64,000 nucleotides of DNA from an uncultured Tateyamaria sp. (GCA_905480645.1 CAJQRC010000018.1:21754-85753), one strand, 5' to 3'; shown: positions 36,896 through 47,088, counted from the stretch's first letter. A program made the numbers and translations. The notes: generated by a model not told the origin, from the letters alone.

Positions 36896-37636
36896 TTATC
36901 GAGAGTGTCCACCCCATTTATCACTGAGAGCTTTTGCACGACTTAAATCATCCATGAAATCAACTTCTTGCCAAGCGAACCCTTCTATAGATGCTATACC
37001 AACAACTTTTTTAACAGCAAGTGCGTCAATGGCTCTTAAATACCAACTCTTCAAACCATGTTCACCACGGAGCAAATTGACAATAGCTTCTTTGAAGAGT
37101 GCGCCACCTTCCCTGTTGAACATTAAAAAACCGATTGACTCAGCATCAACAACGTCTAACGGCAGCGCCTTTCCAATGCGTATCAAGTGATCGCCTTCAA
37201 GACAAACTTTCATGTCATCACCATCGTAGGTATTTTTCCTATCAATCGTTACAGTGATTGAGTGATTTCTCTGATTGAGAGCTCTAGCCGCAAGTTCTGG
37301 CTCAAACAATGTGTCACCATTGATGACTATAAATTCATCAGTCATTTCTTCGCGTGCGACGTAGCAACTTCCAGCATTGTCTGCTACAGCAAAAAAGGGA
37401 TTATACAGTGTCCGAACCGTTTGTTTCCCAAAATCTCTCGAAGCAATTAAATTTTCCACTTCTTCAGCGTAAAACCCAGTAACAACCGTTACATCGTTAA
37501 TATCGTTTAAAGCGAGGGCGTTTAACTGCCATTCAAGAATAGAACGATCGTTTATAGGAAGCAAACACTTGGGTTGATTTTGGGTTAACGGTAGCAATCT
37601 GCTCCCTTGTCCAGCGCTAAGAATAATTGCTTTCAA
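36896..37636 (-). CDS. Sugar-phosphate/phosphoalcohol nucleotidyltransferase (LicC-like)
   Basis: A nucleotidyltransferase of about 246 residues. KAIILSAGQGSRLLPLT is the nucleotide-binding loop at the very N-terminus, PKCLLPI follows, and VINGDTLFE near 100 is the metal site. It resembles phosphocholine cytidylyltransferase LicC and sugar-phosphate nucleotidyltransferases. A TTG at 37636 puts the glycine loop at its normal position; an upstream ATG at 37723 adds 29 atypical residues and lacks a ribosome site. It may supply a CDP-alcohol for the lipid head group. Confidence 0.78.
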   Translation of the reverse strand: MKAIILSAGQGSRLLPLTQNQPKCLLPINDRSILEWQLNALALNDINDVTVVTGFYAEEVENLIASRDFGKQTVRTLYNPFFAVADNAGSCYVAREEMTDEFIVINGDTLFEPELAARALNQRNHSITVTIDRKNTYDGDDMKVCLEGDHLIRIGKALPLDVVDAESIGFLMFNREGGALFKEAIVNLLRGEHGLKSWYLRAIDALAVKKVVGIASIEGFAWQEVDFMDDLSRAKALSDKWGGHSR

Positions 37637-37723
37637 CGTTTTATTCCAATGATAATTAATTTGATGTTTGTTTTGCCTACGATCAAAACAAACATCAAGT
37701 ACCTCATAATCATAGCATTTCAC

Positions 37724-38160
37724 ATTGTTACAATTTGCTAAAGCATTATCTAGAAAACTTTAGAAGGTATTTAAAAAAGGAAATTGTTAACAAAAGGCAG
37801 AGTTATTGGCCAGAAAGTATTGGGAGGGTAATGAAAAATTTTCCTAAGTGATTAAATATTACAACCTAATTAACAAAGTTGATAGAAATATTTAAGTATT
37901 AAAAATTTTACAACTAACTGATTTTTATATAAATTTTTCTCTACTAACCAGACAGTCCAAATAACTTTCTCCTGCAAATACCACGGAATAGTGAAATACT
38001 ATAAATAAAATTATTTCCTGCTTATATTAATAATAGTGTCGCAACACACGGTCTTGATCAGACATAAATTTTTACGTAAACTATGGTATCACGCGAAAAA
38101 CCTTCAGCCTCTTGTATTTATTAGAGCTCCACCTGGTTGTCAGAGTAAGAGGCAGAAATA
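37724..38160. other. AT-rich intergenic region with divergent promoters
   Basis: About 440 bp between the minus-strand nucleotidyltransferase and the plus-strand acyltransferase. It is extremely AT-rich and no coding remnant was recognised. It contains a sigma-70-like element upstream of the acyltransferase, listed separately. Confidence 0.45.
38054..38082 (+). promoter_or_regulatory. Sigma-70-like promoter for the LpxL-like gene
   Basis: TTGATC (38054-38059), a 17-nt spacer and TAAACT (38077-38082) lie about 80 bp upstream of the GTG start. This is a pattern match in AT-rich DNA, so support is modest. Confidence 0.3.
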
Positions 38161-39039
38161 GTGGCAAAAAAAATCCCAAAATACATAAATCCGCTGATAT
38201 CATTTCTCCACTTTGCCGTTAGAAACCTTCCAACAAAAAAAGCATCTGCTTTGATGGCGTTTGTTTTGACAAAAGGCAGTAATATTTTTGTTAAATCGCA
38301 TAATATGCGCACAAACATCCGTTATATTTTTCCTAATATGGAAGAAACAAAAGTTGAAGAAATTGCGCAACAAATGCTTGCTAATTTTGGTCGCCACATT
38401 GCCGAAATAGCACATATCTCTGATTTCAGATACGATCAAAAAGGCGCCCGCATTGATACAGTTACGGCAAATGGGTTGGCTTTTGACGGAAAAGGACCAG
38501 CGATTTATGTTGGTGCTCATGTTGGAAGTTGGGAATTAAGTGCTTTAATTTTTGACAAGCAAAAACAACCAGTAACCGTTATTTACACAGAAAATAAAAG
38601 TCCAATAATAGAAAATCTTCTTCAAAAATATCGTAATCAAACAGGAGCCAAGTATGTTGAAAAACAGAAAGCACTTAAACCCTGTTTTAAAGCTTTAGAC
38701 CGTGGTGAGTCAGTCGCACTACTCGTAGATCAACGTGTCCGTACCGGTATTGACGTTGAGTTTTTAGGACACAATGCAACTTTTACACGACTACCCGCCC
38801 GATTAGCTATAAACTATGATTGCCCAATAATTCCTTTTGAAGTTATCAGAGTCGAACCGGGACATTTAAGAGTGAGTTTTCAAGCGCCAATAATGCCTTT
38901 GGGTCGAAAAGGAAAAAAAGTGGAATTCGAATTGACCCAAAAGCTAGCAACCGCGGTAGAACAAGCCATTACTCGTAACATTGAAATGTGGTTTTGTAGT
39001 AAATTGCGGTGGAAAGGTGTAGACAGGAAAAAATCATGA
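38161..39039 (+). CDS. LpxL/HtrB-like lysophospholipid/lipid A acyltransferase
   Basis: A 292-residue membrane-associated acyltransferase starting at GTG with AAGAGG upstream. The catalytic HxxxxE motif is HVGSWE near 120, and LLVDQRVRTGIDVEFLG near 183 is a conserved block of lipid A late acyltransferases. It should transfer an acyl chain from acyl-ACP or acyl-CoA to a lipid A-like or other lipid acceptor at the inner membrane. Placement at the end of the sphingolipid island leaves the acceptor open. Confidence 0.85.
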   Translation: MAKKIPKYINPLISFLHFAVRNLPTKKASALMAFVLTKGSNIFVKSHNMRTNIRYIFPNMEETKVEEIAQQMLANFGRHIAEIAHISDFRYDQKGARIDTVTANGLAFDGKGPAIYVGAHVGSWELSALIFDKQKQPVTVIYTENKSPIIENLLQKYRNQTGAKYVEKQKALKPCFKALDRGESVALLVDQRVRTGIDVEFLGHNATFTRLPARLAINYDCPIIPFEVIRVEPGHLRVSFQAPIMPLGRKGKKVEFELTQKLATAVEQAITRNIEMWFCSKLRWKGVDRKKS

Positions 39040-39302
39040 GGAAAACAGGTTAAAGATCTCGTGAAACAAAAACTTAACTAATACTATTTTCAATTATGTT
39101 ATTACAGCTAGGGTTATCTTTCTTGTACAGAAGTTAATAACTTTCAAATCTTGTGAATTAATTAAAAAATACCATTTTTAAAAATGCTGAACCTTCACAA
39201 CTTATAAAATAATTGAATATCTTTAAGATCACTTGGTCAATACTTTAAACGGATCTATTATTAATCCATGGAAAATAAAAACAGATATGGAAAATTGATC
39301 GC
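39040..39302. other. AT-rich intergenic region, no gene seen
   Basis: About 260 bp of AT-rich DNA between the acyltransferase and the sulfatase-family gene. No RNA, hairpin or coding remnant was recognised. Confidence 0.4.
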
Positions 39303-40961
39303 GTGCAAAACGTGAATATTCTTTTTATAATGTATGACCAATTGCGGTTTGACTATTTAAGCTGCTCAGGTCACCCACACTTACAAACTCCGAATTTTGA
39401 TCGCGTTGCTTCGATGGGCGTTCAGTTTAATAACGCATATGTACAGTCCCCTATTTGCGGGAGTTCCCGGATGTGCTTTTATACTGGGCGCTATGCATCC
39501 TCGCACGGAGCCCATTGGAATGGCTTTCCTTTACGCGTGGGTGAACTTACTTTAGGAGACCATTTGCGTGCAAATGGGATGGCGTGTCATTTGATAGGCA
39601 AAACCCATATGAAAGCTGACGCCGACGGGTTAGCTCGGCTAGGGTTGAACTTGGACAGTATAATAGGCGTACGGCAGTCAGAATGCGGTTTTGACCCTTG
39701 GATCAGGGATGATGGATTGTGGGCAGAGGGTCCAGATGGATTTTATGACTCAAAATCAAGTCCCTATAATAATTATCTAAAGTCAAAAGGTTATGATGGA
39801 ACAAATCCATGGGCTGATTATGCAAACGCAAGTGTAAAAAACAGCCAAATTGCTACTGGATGGATATTTGATAATACCAATTTGCCAGCAAACATTCGAG
39901 AGGAAGATAGTGAAACACCTTGGCTAACAAACGAAGCCATAAAATTTATGGACCAAAATACTGGTCCATGGTGCGCACATCTTAGCTATATTAAACCACA
40001 CTGGCCTTACATTGTACCAATGCCCTACGCGTCAATGTTTGGTTCCGAACATATACAGCCAGCTACCAAAGCTTTGGTAGAAAAAGAATGTCCACATCCA
40101 GTTTTCGAGCAATTTATGCAAAATCCCATTGGGCAAGCATTTCAAGATGAAAATGTACGCCAAAAAGTAATTCCAGCTTATATGGGTTTAATAAAACAGT
40201 GTGATGATCAACTGGGGAGATTGTTAGATTATCTGGAACAAAACGATAAACTTGATACTACAATGATTGTATTGACCTCAGATCATGGGGATTACCTCGG
40301 CGATCATTGGTTGGGGGAAAAAAATTTATTTCATGATCCCTCAGTAAAAATACCATTAATAATATATGATCCACGTGAAGCAGCTGGAGCCACAAGAGGC
40401 ACTGTCTGCAATGAATTAGTCGAGTCCATTGATTTAGCTTCAACATTTATTGATATAATAGGAGGCCAGGTGCCAGATCACATCGTTGAAGGTCGCAGTC
40501 TGGTGCCATTTTTGATTGGTGAACAGACTGAATGGCGAAAATATGTAATATCAGAGTACGATTTTTCCGCACAACCTATTGCTAAAACATTGGAACTTGA
40601 GCCACGTGATTGTCGCATATTTATGGTATTTGACGGGCGCTATAAACTCATGCATTGCGCCGCCTCCAACCTGCGCTCTATGTTATTTGATCTCCAAACA
40701 GATCCTGATGAACTAATTGATCTCGCCAAAGACCAAAGCCATGAAGCCGAAATAGCAAGGCTTACAGAGTACTTACATGCTTGGGGATTACGCATGTCAC
40801 AAAGAGTTACTAAATCTGACGTTGATATAAAGGCCATGCGGGGCGCATCTTTAAGAAAGGGGATTTTACCTTTTCTTAAAGATGGCTCAGAAGTTGAGGC
40901 GGAGCTTATCGAAAAATATAAGGGACCTGCACGACAAAATTATCTTAACACTGACGAATGA
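39303..40961 (+). CDS. Sulfatase / phosphonate monoester hydrolase family protein
   Basis: A 552-residue alkaline-phosphatase-superfamily hydrolase. MYDQLRFDYLSCSGH near 10 holds the first metal aspartate, SPICGSSRMCFYTGRY near 49-64 is the nucleophile site, and TSDHGDYLGDHWL and GEKNLFHDPS near 330-345 complete the metal centre. The overall pattern is closest to phosphonate monoester hydrolase/arylsulfatase. The nucleophile motif is C-G-S-S-R rather than the canonical C-x-P/A-x-R read by the formylglycine enzyme. No signal peptide is seen, so it is probably cytoplasmic. GTG start. Confidence 0.85.
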   Translation: MQNVNILFIMYDQLRFDYLSCSGHPHLQTPNFDRVASMGVQFNNAYVQSPICGSSRMCFYTGRYASSHGAHWNGFPLRVGELTLGDHLRANGMACHLIGKTHMKADADGLARLGLNLDSIIGVRQSECGFDPWIRDDGLWAEGPDGFYDSKSSPYNNYLKSKGYDGTNPWADYANASVKNSQIATGWIFDNTNLPANIREEDSETPWLTNEAIKFMDQNTGPWCAHLSYIKPHWPYIVPMPYASMFGSEHIQPATKALVEKECPHPVFEQFMQNPIGQAFQDENVRQKVIPAYMGLIKQCDDQLGRLLDYLEQNDKLDTTMIVLTSDHGDYLGDHWLGEKNLFHDPSVKIPLIIYDPREAAGATRGTVCNELVESIDLASTFIDIIGGQVPDHIVEGRSLVPFLIGEQTEWRKYVISEYDFSAQPIAKTLELEPRDCRIFMVFDGRYKLMHCAASNLRSMLFDLQTDPDELIDLAKDQSHEAEIARLTEYLHAWGLRMSQRVTKSDVDIKAMRGASLRKGILPFLKDGSEVEAELIEKYKGPARQNYLNTDE

Positions 40962-41039
40962 TACTAATTTCCAGAAGGCTTTATAAAATCATAATTTATA
41001 TGATTAGCGTCGAATATACATATTTATTTCTTCAAAATA

Positions 41040-41060
41040 AGAAACTAAATTTAAGTTTCT
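41040..41060. repeat. Inverted repeat between convergent genes
   Basis: AGAAACT and AGTTTCT are separated by 7 nt between the convergent sulfatase and acyl-CoA ligase genes. It could be a weak bidirectional terminator; no clear T-run follows. Confidence 0.3.
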
Positions 41061-41144
41061 GAATCTGCTTATATCTTACAGTGTATGCTTCCCAAACGTC
41101 GTCGAAAAAATGCAACAAATGGACCTAGGCAGCCCTTAAATAAA

Positions 41145-42764
41145 TTAATCTATCAAAATATTACAATAAGTCTCTCGCAAATTACGTTTCAAAACTTTAC
41201 CTGTGGCATTACGTGGCAATAGGTCTGTAAAAACAACTTTGTCTGGGATATGCCATTTCGTAACTTTACCATCAAAAATAGTAAGTACATCACTTTCGCT
41301 TGGTGAATGTTTTTCTGCTGGAACAGCCACTAATATTGGCCTCTCATCCCATTTTTCATGATGCACACCAATTACTGCTGCATCTTCCAATGATGGGTGT
41401 GCAATCGCAATATTCTCTAAATCAACTGATGAAATCCACTCTCCCCCAGACTTGATAATATCTTTTGATCTATCCTTAATTGATAAATATCCATCATTAT
41501 CCAATGTAGCGACATCACCAGTATGAAACCAATCATCCGTAAGTGTTTCTTCGCGTGTTTGACGAAAATATCTTTCTAAAATCCAATGGCCCCTTACCAT
41601 GAGATCTCCTTGGGTAACTCCATCTTTCGGTAATTCAACACCACTTGGATCTACGATTTTAAGTTCCACCCCCCAAGGTGGCCGACCTTGATTTTCACGT
41701 AAAGCATGTTGTTCAGAAATCGGTAAATCAAAATGCTTTGCCAGTGGTTGGTTAGAGGAACCTAATGGCGACATTTCTGTCATTCCCCAAGCATGTATAA
41801 GTTCAACATCGAAATCATCACGAAATTCAGCAATCATAGATGGAGGACAAGCCGAGCCCCCTACAACAGTACGCTTTAGACTGCCCAAAGTTGTATCTAA
41901 CTTTCGGGCTTCAGTCAAAAGTCCCCGCCAAATCGTTGGAACACCAAGTGCAATGCTTACGCGGTATTTTTCAATTAAATTAACAAGCGAAGCTCCATCT
42001 AATCTAGGACCTGGCAATACAATCTGTGCCCCCACCATGGCACATGCATAAGGTGATCCCCAAGCATTTACATGAAACATTGGAACCACTGGTAAGACAA
42101 TATCACGAGCAGAAAACCCAATACAGTCTCGAGTGTTAGAGGCGAAAGAGTGCAAAACAGTTGAACGGTGGGAAAATAAAACCCCTTTCGGGTTTCCCGT
42201 CGTCCCAGATGTATAGCAAAGTGACGATGCCGTATTTTCGTCAAAATCTGGCCAATCCTTTTCTGGAGAACCTATAGAAATGAGTTCGTCGTAATATATT
42301 AAGCCATTAATTTCATTACCAGATTCTTCATCTCGGCCTTCCATCAATACAATATATTTAACAAAAGTTAGTTTATCACGAATGGCCTTAACTAAAGGTA
42401 TAAAAGTTTTATCAATGAACATCACCTCATCTTCAGCGTGGTTAATAATGTAAATTAATTGCTCAGGAAACAGGCGCGGATTAATTGTGTGACAGATAAA
42501 ACCCGCGCCTGAAACGCCAAAATAAATTTCTAAATGTCGGCGATTATTCCAGGCAATAGTTGCACATCGTGCCTGTGGTCTGAGCCCCAAATTAGTCAAT
42601 GCATCACCCAAACGATGCGCATTTGCGTTTACTGAAGCCCAAGTAGTACTTTCAATACCATAAACTGTATTAACAGATACAATTCTAGTTGTGCCGTGAT
42701 ACCGAGCCGCATGGTCCACCAATGAACCAATGGTCAGTGGGAAATTCATCATTTGACCAAGCAT
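41145..42764 (-). CDS. Medium/long-chain acyl-CoA ligase (AMP-binding)
   Basis: A 539-residue ANL enzyme forming acyl-CoA via acyl-AMP. The P-loop-like motif is CYTSGTTGNPKG near 185, HAWGMTE near 325, TGDVATLDNDGYLSIKDRSKDIIKSGGE spans the hinge near 425, and the terminal lysine is in PRNATGKVLK. It resembles AlkK-type medium-chain ligases of alphaproteobacteria. The ATG at 42764 is chosen since GGAG lies 7-8 nt upstream; a GTG 12 nt earlier is possible. Confidence 0.9.
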   Translation of the reverse strand: MLGQMMNFPLTIGSLVDHAARYHGTTRIVSVNTVYGIESTTWASVNANAHRLGDALTNLGLRPQARCATIAWNNRRHLEIYFGVSGAGFICHTINPRLFPEQLIYIINHAEDEVMFIDKTFIPLVKAIRDKLTFVKYIVLMEGRDEESGNEINGLIYYDELISIGSPEKDWPDFDENTASSLCYTSGTTGNPKGVLFSHRSTVLHSFASNTRDCIGFSARDIVLPVVPMFHVNAWGSPYACAMVGAQIVLPGPRLDGASLVNLIEKYRVSIALGVPTIWRGLLTEARKLDTTLGSLKRTVVGGSACPPSMIAEFRDDFDVELIHAWGMTEMSPLGSSNQPLAKHFDLPISEQHALRENQGRPPWGVELKIVDPSGVELPKDGVTQGDLMVRGHWILERYFRQTREETLTDDWFHTGDVATLDNDGYLSIKDRSKDIIKSGGEWISSVDLENIAIAHPSLEDAAVIGVHHEKWDERPILVAVPAEKHSPSESDVLTIFDGKVTKWHIPDKVVFTDLLPRNATGKVLKRNLRETYCNILID

Positions 42765-42776
42765 AAGTATCTCCAC

Positions 42777-43188
42777 GTCCGATTTAGAGTATCTGTTTTG
42801 TGGTGATCAACCATTTTCAATACACCCTATATACAAAAAGTGGACAATTCCAACCAAGTTTTACAGGCATATACAGCGCATAATATTTGTTTAACCATAT
42901 TTTTCAGCAACCTCTCGGAACACGTTTCTTTCATTAATATTAGAATTTAAAATAATACGTTTTACGGATGGGCTTAGCTGTTTTATTAATATTATTAAAT
43001 AATTATATGATTTACCAAATTTAATCACAGATGAAATTAAGAAAAAATATAAAGGCAAGGCATTGTCCCACCAATAAAAATTTCCATTATACTAACCACC
43101 AATTTTTAGTTAAATAAAAATGAAAATCACCGTAACACTTATATCAAATGCTTTAAAAGCTCTGTATAAATACCACTTACAGTTAAAA
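42777..43188. other. AT-rich intergenic region with an unassigned short open frame
   Basis: About 410 bp between pgi and the acyl-CoA ligase, both on the minus strand. On the minus strand an open frame of about 65 codons runs from about 43098 to about 42895 and ends NERNVFREVAEKYG. It has no ATG and no ribosome site, and I do not recognise it. No RNA gene is seen. Confidence 0.35.
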
Positions 43189-44766
43189 CTAGATGCGCTG
43201 TCTATGCAAATAAGCTACTAAACTCTTTGTAGAACTATCCTTCGTGTCAGCGGTTTGTTTTCCTATGACAATAGGTTGCAGCGCCATGGCCAATTCCTTA
43301 CCTAATTCGACCCCCCATTGGTCAAATGAGTTTATCCCTAAAATTACACCCTCAACAAATACGCGATGCTCATAAAGCGCTATAATTTGACCCAACGTAA
43401 AAGGATCAAGCTTTGGATACATCAAAGTGGTGGACGGGCGGTTTCCGGAAAATACACGATGCGCAGCCTGTCGACATAACTCTGGACCATCAAATTTATC
43501 CACTAATAGAGCGCGCGCATCATTTAGAGATCGACCTCGCATTAGAGCCTCGGATTGTGCTAAACAATTAGCAACGAGCAAATCATGATGGTGCGAAAGC
43601 TCAGTTTCGTGTCCGGTAGCAGCAATCATAAATTCACAAGGAATAACTGTCGTACCTTGATGCAATAATTGATAAAATGCATGCTGACCATTTGTTCCAG
43701 GCGCGCCCCAAACTAAAGGGCCGCTCTCCAATGTTAAAGAAGATCCATCCATCGTAACAGACTTGCCATTTGACTCCATTTCCAGTTGTTGAAGATAGGA
43801 TGGCAATAGAACCAGTCGTTGGTCGTAAGGCAAAACCGCATGACTAATAAAACCACAAATCTGTCTATGCCATATCCCAGTCAGAGCCAGCATGAGTGGC
43901 ATGTTTGCCGCTCCTTTTGCATCGCAAAAATGCCTATCCATTTCTTCGGCACCACGCAGAAAATCCCTAAAGTTATAAGATCCAATTGCCAACATAATGC
44001 TTAGGCCAATCGGTCCCCAGATGGAATATCTTCCACCAACCCAATTCTCAAACCCAAAGACACGCTCAGGTGGTATCCCAAACTCTGCAGTTTTTTCCAA
44101 ATTAGACGAGAGAGCGACAAATTGCGCACTAGTATCACCACCATTTTTTTTCATCCAAACTCTGGCGGTACGAGCATTAGTCATTGTTTCAATTGTTGTA
44201 AAAGTCTTTGAAGCCACAATCACCAAAGTTTTTTTTGCATCCAGTTCACACAACACATCAGCAATGTTAGCACCATCCACGTTAGAAACAAAATGGCAAC
44301 GTAGTCCGTTTTGGTAAGGACTAAGTGCTTGGACAGCCATCGCTGGGCCAAGATCGGAGCCACCAATCCCTATATTAACCACATCAGTGATATTACTTTG
44401 GCGTACTTCGTTTGCATAAATGAACAAGCGTTCCAATGTAGCAAGAACTTTTGGCATCACATCAATCCCGTCGACAATCACTGGACTACCATCAAGATTT
44501 CGTAGAGCCGTATGCAAAACTGAACGGCCTTCAGTTTCATTAATTTTTTTGCCAGAAAACATTGCATCACGACGCGCTGCTACTCCTGCGTCATCTGCTA
44601 AAGTAATGAGCATCTTCCGTGTGGGCACATCAATATTAGTTTTTGAATAATCAAACCGCATGTATGCAGTTTCAACTGAAAAGTCATCGCCACGCGTCTC
44701 ATCGAAAAGATCAAGAATAGTGCGCTCCCGTACAGCATAATGCTTTGTTTTCAAATTACTCCACAT
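43189..44766 (-). CDS. pgi: Glucose-6-phosphate isomerase
   Basis: A 525-residue enzyme interconverting glucose 6-phosphate and fructose 6-phosphate. Signature elements include IGIGGSDLGP near 148, VASKTFTTIET near 200 and GRYSIWGPIGLS near 258. Length is typical of bacterial Pgi. ATG at 44766 is preferred to the TTG one codon before. It is the last gene of the zwf-pgl-pgi operon, 6 bp after pgl. Confidence 0.96.
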   Translation of the reverse strand: MWSNLKTKHYAVRERTILDLFDETRGDDFSVETAYMRFDYSKTNIDVPTRKMLITLADDAGVAARRDAMFSGKKINETEGRSVLHTALRNLDGSPVIVDGIDVMPKVLATLERLFIYANEVRQSNITDVVNIGIGGSDLGPAMAVQALSPYQNGLRCHFVSNVDGANIADVLCELDAKKTLVIVASKTFTTIETMTNARTARVWMKKNGGDTSAQFVALSSNLEKTAEFGIPPERVFGFENWVGGRYSIWGPIGLSIMLAIGSYNFRDFLRGAEEMDRHFCDAKGAANMPLMLALTGIWHRQICGFISHAVLPYDQRLVLLPSYLQQLEMESNGKSVTMDGSSLTLESGPLVWGAPGTNGQHAFYQLLHQGTTVIPCEFMIAATGHETELSHHHDLLVANCLAQSEALMRGRSLNDARALLVDKFDGPELCRQAAHRVFSGNRPSTTLMYPKLDPFTLGQIIALYEHRVFVEGVILGINSFDQWGVELGKELAMALQPIVIGKQTADTKDSSTKSLVAYLHRQRI

Positions 44767-44772
44767 CAAATT

Positions 44773-45441
44773 TTATTCCGCCCAATGTACAGTTAAATTA
44801 TCTAAAACAGTTGCAACTGGTGCCGTTACTGGCGTTTGCTCTTGTGCAATTTCCAAGGCAGCCAGTTTATCTGCTCCAGAGATTACAAGATGCTTATTTG
44901 TTGCACTTTTGAGGGCACGCCCACTTAATGAAATACGGGGTTCCTGACCTATTACTGAAACAGGAACAATTAACGGTGCATTATTTGTTAACATTGCAGG
45001 TAGGTTAACAGCATTAGGAAATAATGAGGCAGTATGCATATCTACCCCCATGCCCAGCAGTAAAAGAGATATTGGCATTTTATTTGCAAGTATTTCAGAC
45101 AAAATAGGACTAGCTGTAGCCGGTGTTTTCCCCGGCATATAGAACGGAACAAACTGCGCGGCAGCCGCCCGCTTAATCAAAAAACGTTCTTTGATAACGC
45201 GCGTATTGGACCGATTGTGGTTTTCTGGTACCCATCGTTCATCGCTCAAAAATAAATGTACACGATCCCATTCTATTTCCGCAGCACATAGAATATCAAA
45301 AATTGGACCTGGCGTTGTGCCACCTGGCACAACGAAACATACCTCCGAATGGACAAGTAAGCTATTTTTAAGTTCATCTAACAGCCTATTAGCCAGTTCA
45401 ATTGCCAGCATCTCTCGGTCAGCATACTTAATCAACTTCAT
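44773..45441 (-). CDS. pgl: 6-phosphogluconolactonase
   Basis: A 222-residue DevB/SOL-type lactonase that hydrolyses 6-phosphogluconolactone. VPGGTTPGPIFD near 39, LFLSDERWVP near 64 and LLGMGVDMHTASLFP near 127 are family blocks. Its ATG overlaps the zwf stop by 4 bp (ATGA), so the two sequential enzymes are translationally coupled. Confidence 0.95.
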   Translation of the reverse strand: MKLIKYADREMLAIELANRLLDELKNSLLVHSEVCFVVPGGTTPGPIFDILCAAEIEWDRVHLFLSDERWVPENHNRSNTRVIKERFLIKRAAAAQFVPFYMPGKTPATASPILSEILANKMPISLLLLGMGVDMHTASLFPNAVNLPAMLTNNAPLIVPVSVIGQEPRISLSGRALKSATNKHLVISGADKLAALEIAQEQTPVTAPVATVLDNLTVHWAE

Positions 45442-46889
45442 GGACTAACCTTTCGCCAAACGCGCGTATCACGCGCCATCATCTGAACTGCATCTTCAGG
45501 TCCTTCACTTCCACTTTCATAAATTTTTGGCACATCACCGCGCGCCTCCCAAGATTCAATTATTGGATCTGTCCAAGCCCATGCCGCTTCTACTTCGTCA
45601 CCCCGCATGAAAAGGGTCTGATTGCCACGTATAACATCCATTATTAGACGTTCATAAGCATCAGGAGGCTCCTCCGAACCCTCGCCTAAAGCTTCCGCAA
45701 ATGTCATATCAAGTGGCACATCAACAAGACGCATGCCCCCCGGGCCTGGTTCTTTAATAGTTACTCCAAGCGTAATCCCCTCATTTGGCTGCAAACGGAT
45801 TGATAATACGTTATGATGGTCCTCCTGCTCTCCAAAGATTGAGTGATTTAACTCCTTGAACACAACAGTTATCTCACTAGAACGCGCTTTTAAACGCTTA
45901 CCAGTGCGTAAATAAAACGGTGTCCCAGCCCACCGCCAGTTAGATACGCCAACCTTCATTGCTATATAACTTTCAGTGCGTGACTGAGCGTCCCGGACAG
46001 CCTGACGATAGCTGGGGCCGTCACCAAATCCATCGTACTGGCCACGTATAATTTGATGTGGATCCATCGGATCAAGAGCACGGATTACTTTAAGTTTTTC
46101 ATCGCGCACGGCATCAGGGTCAAACTTTGAGGGTGGCTCCATCGCAATGAGACATAACAGTTGCATAAGGTGGTTTTGCACCATATCACGCATAGCACCA
46201 GATTTGTCATAATACTCTCCGCGATCGCCGACCCCAACTGTCTCAGCCACGGTAATCTGTATATGGTCAACATATTGACTATTCCAAAGTGGTTCAAAAA
46301 GCATATTACCAAATCGAACAGCCATTAGGTTCTGTACAGTCTCCTTACCCAAATAATGGTCAATTCGGTATATTTGACCTTCGTTAAAATACGTTGCCAA
46401 ATCAGTGTTAAGAGTTTTCGCGGTTTTCAAATCTCGACCAAAAGGTTTTTCAACAACGATCCGACTAAACTCGTCTGTTAATCCGTGAATATTCAAACGC
46501 TGCGCCAAATCACCAAAAAGACTTGGTGCCACAGAAAAATAGTAGGCCCTAACAACATCAGAACGAACAAGTTTTATTAATTTGTTCCAACCTGTTACAC
46601 CGCACGCATCAATTGCTACGTATTCAATACGTGCAAGGAATTTCTCTAAATCAGTATCGATGCCTTGTCCTACCACACCAAATTCGCGCACAGCTTTTGC
46701 TACAAATTCGCGATAGTTCTCACTACTCATTTCTGTGCGGGCAGCCCCAATCACTCTTGCATCAGGAGGCATTTGTCCCGAACAGTATCGTCTAAACAAA
46801 CCGGGCAAAATCTTGCGACGGGCAAGGTCACCCGTTCCACCAAAAATTACTAAATCAAAAACGCCGACAGGAATGACTCGTGACACCAT
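45438..46889 (-). CDS. zwf: Glucose-6-phosphate 1-dehydrogenase
   Basis: A 483-residue NAD(P)-dependent enzyme opening the Entner-Doudoroff and pentose phosphate routes. GGTGDLARRKI near 17 binds the cofactor, RIDHYLGKE near 177 is the substrate signature with the catalytic histidine, and VVEKPFG precedes it. The ATG at 46889 has AGGAG about 8 nt upstream; the frame upstream to 46955 is unrelated to the family. First gene of the zwf-pgl-pgi operon; edd is not adjacent. Confidence 0.96.
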   Translation of the reverse strand: MVSRVIPVGVFDLVIFGGTGDLARRKILPGLFRRYCSGQMPPDARVIGAARTEMSSENYREFVAKAVREFGVVGQGIDTDLEKFLARIEYVAIDACGVTGWNKLIKLVRSDVVRAYYFSVAPSLFGDLAQRLNIHGLTDEFSRIVVEKPFGRDLKTAKTLNTDLATYFNEGQIYRIDHYLGKETVQNLMAVRFGNMLFEPLWNSQYVDHIQITVAETVGVGDRGEYYDKSGAMRDMVQNHLMQLLCLIAMEPPSKFDPDAVRDEKLKVIRALDPMDPHQIIRGQYDGFGDGPSYRQAVRDAQSRTESYIAMKVGVSNWRWAGTPFYLRTGKRLKARSSEITVVFKELNHSIFGEQEDHHNVLSIRLQPNEGITLGVTIKEPGPGGMRLVDVPLDMTFAEALGEGSEEPPDAYERLIMDVIRGNQTLFMRGDEVEAAWAWTDPIIESWEARGDVPKIYESGSEGPEDAVQMMARDTRVWRKVSP

Positions 46890-47088
46890 ATGCCTGCTCC
46901 TTGCAAAAATGTTTGCGCAAACATTACCATAGATGACTACAGGAACAACAAACAAAAAGTCGTACTATGTTTCAATACTTACGCATTTGACATTTTGTTT
47001 ATCACAAGCGTGTTAATATTTAACAGGTCACTTTTCTCTAGATTAAATTAAGATTAATAAATAAAAAATTTAAATATTGGATGCGCGT

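Noticed and set aside
42895..43098. Short minus-strand open frame ending NERNVFREVAEKYG
   Set aside because: About 65 codons in AT-rich DNA without an ATG or ribosome site. No family recognised, so it is not called as a gene.
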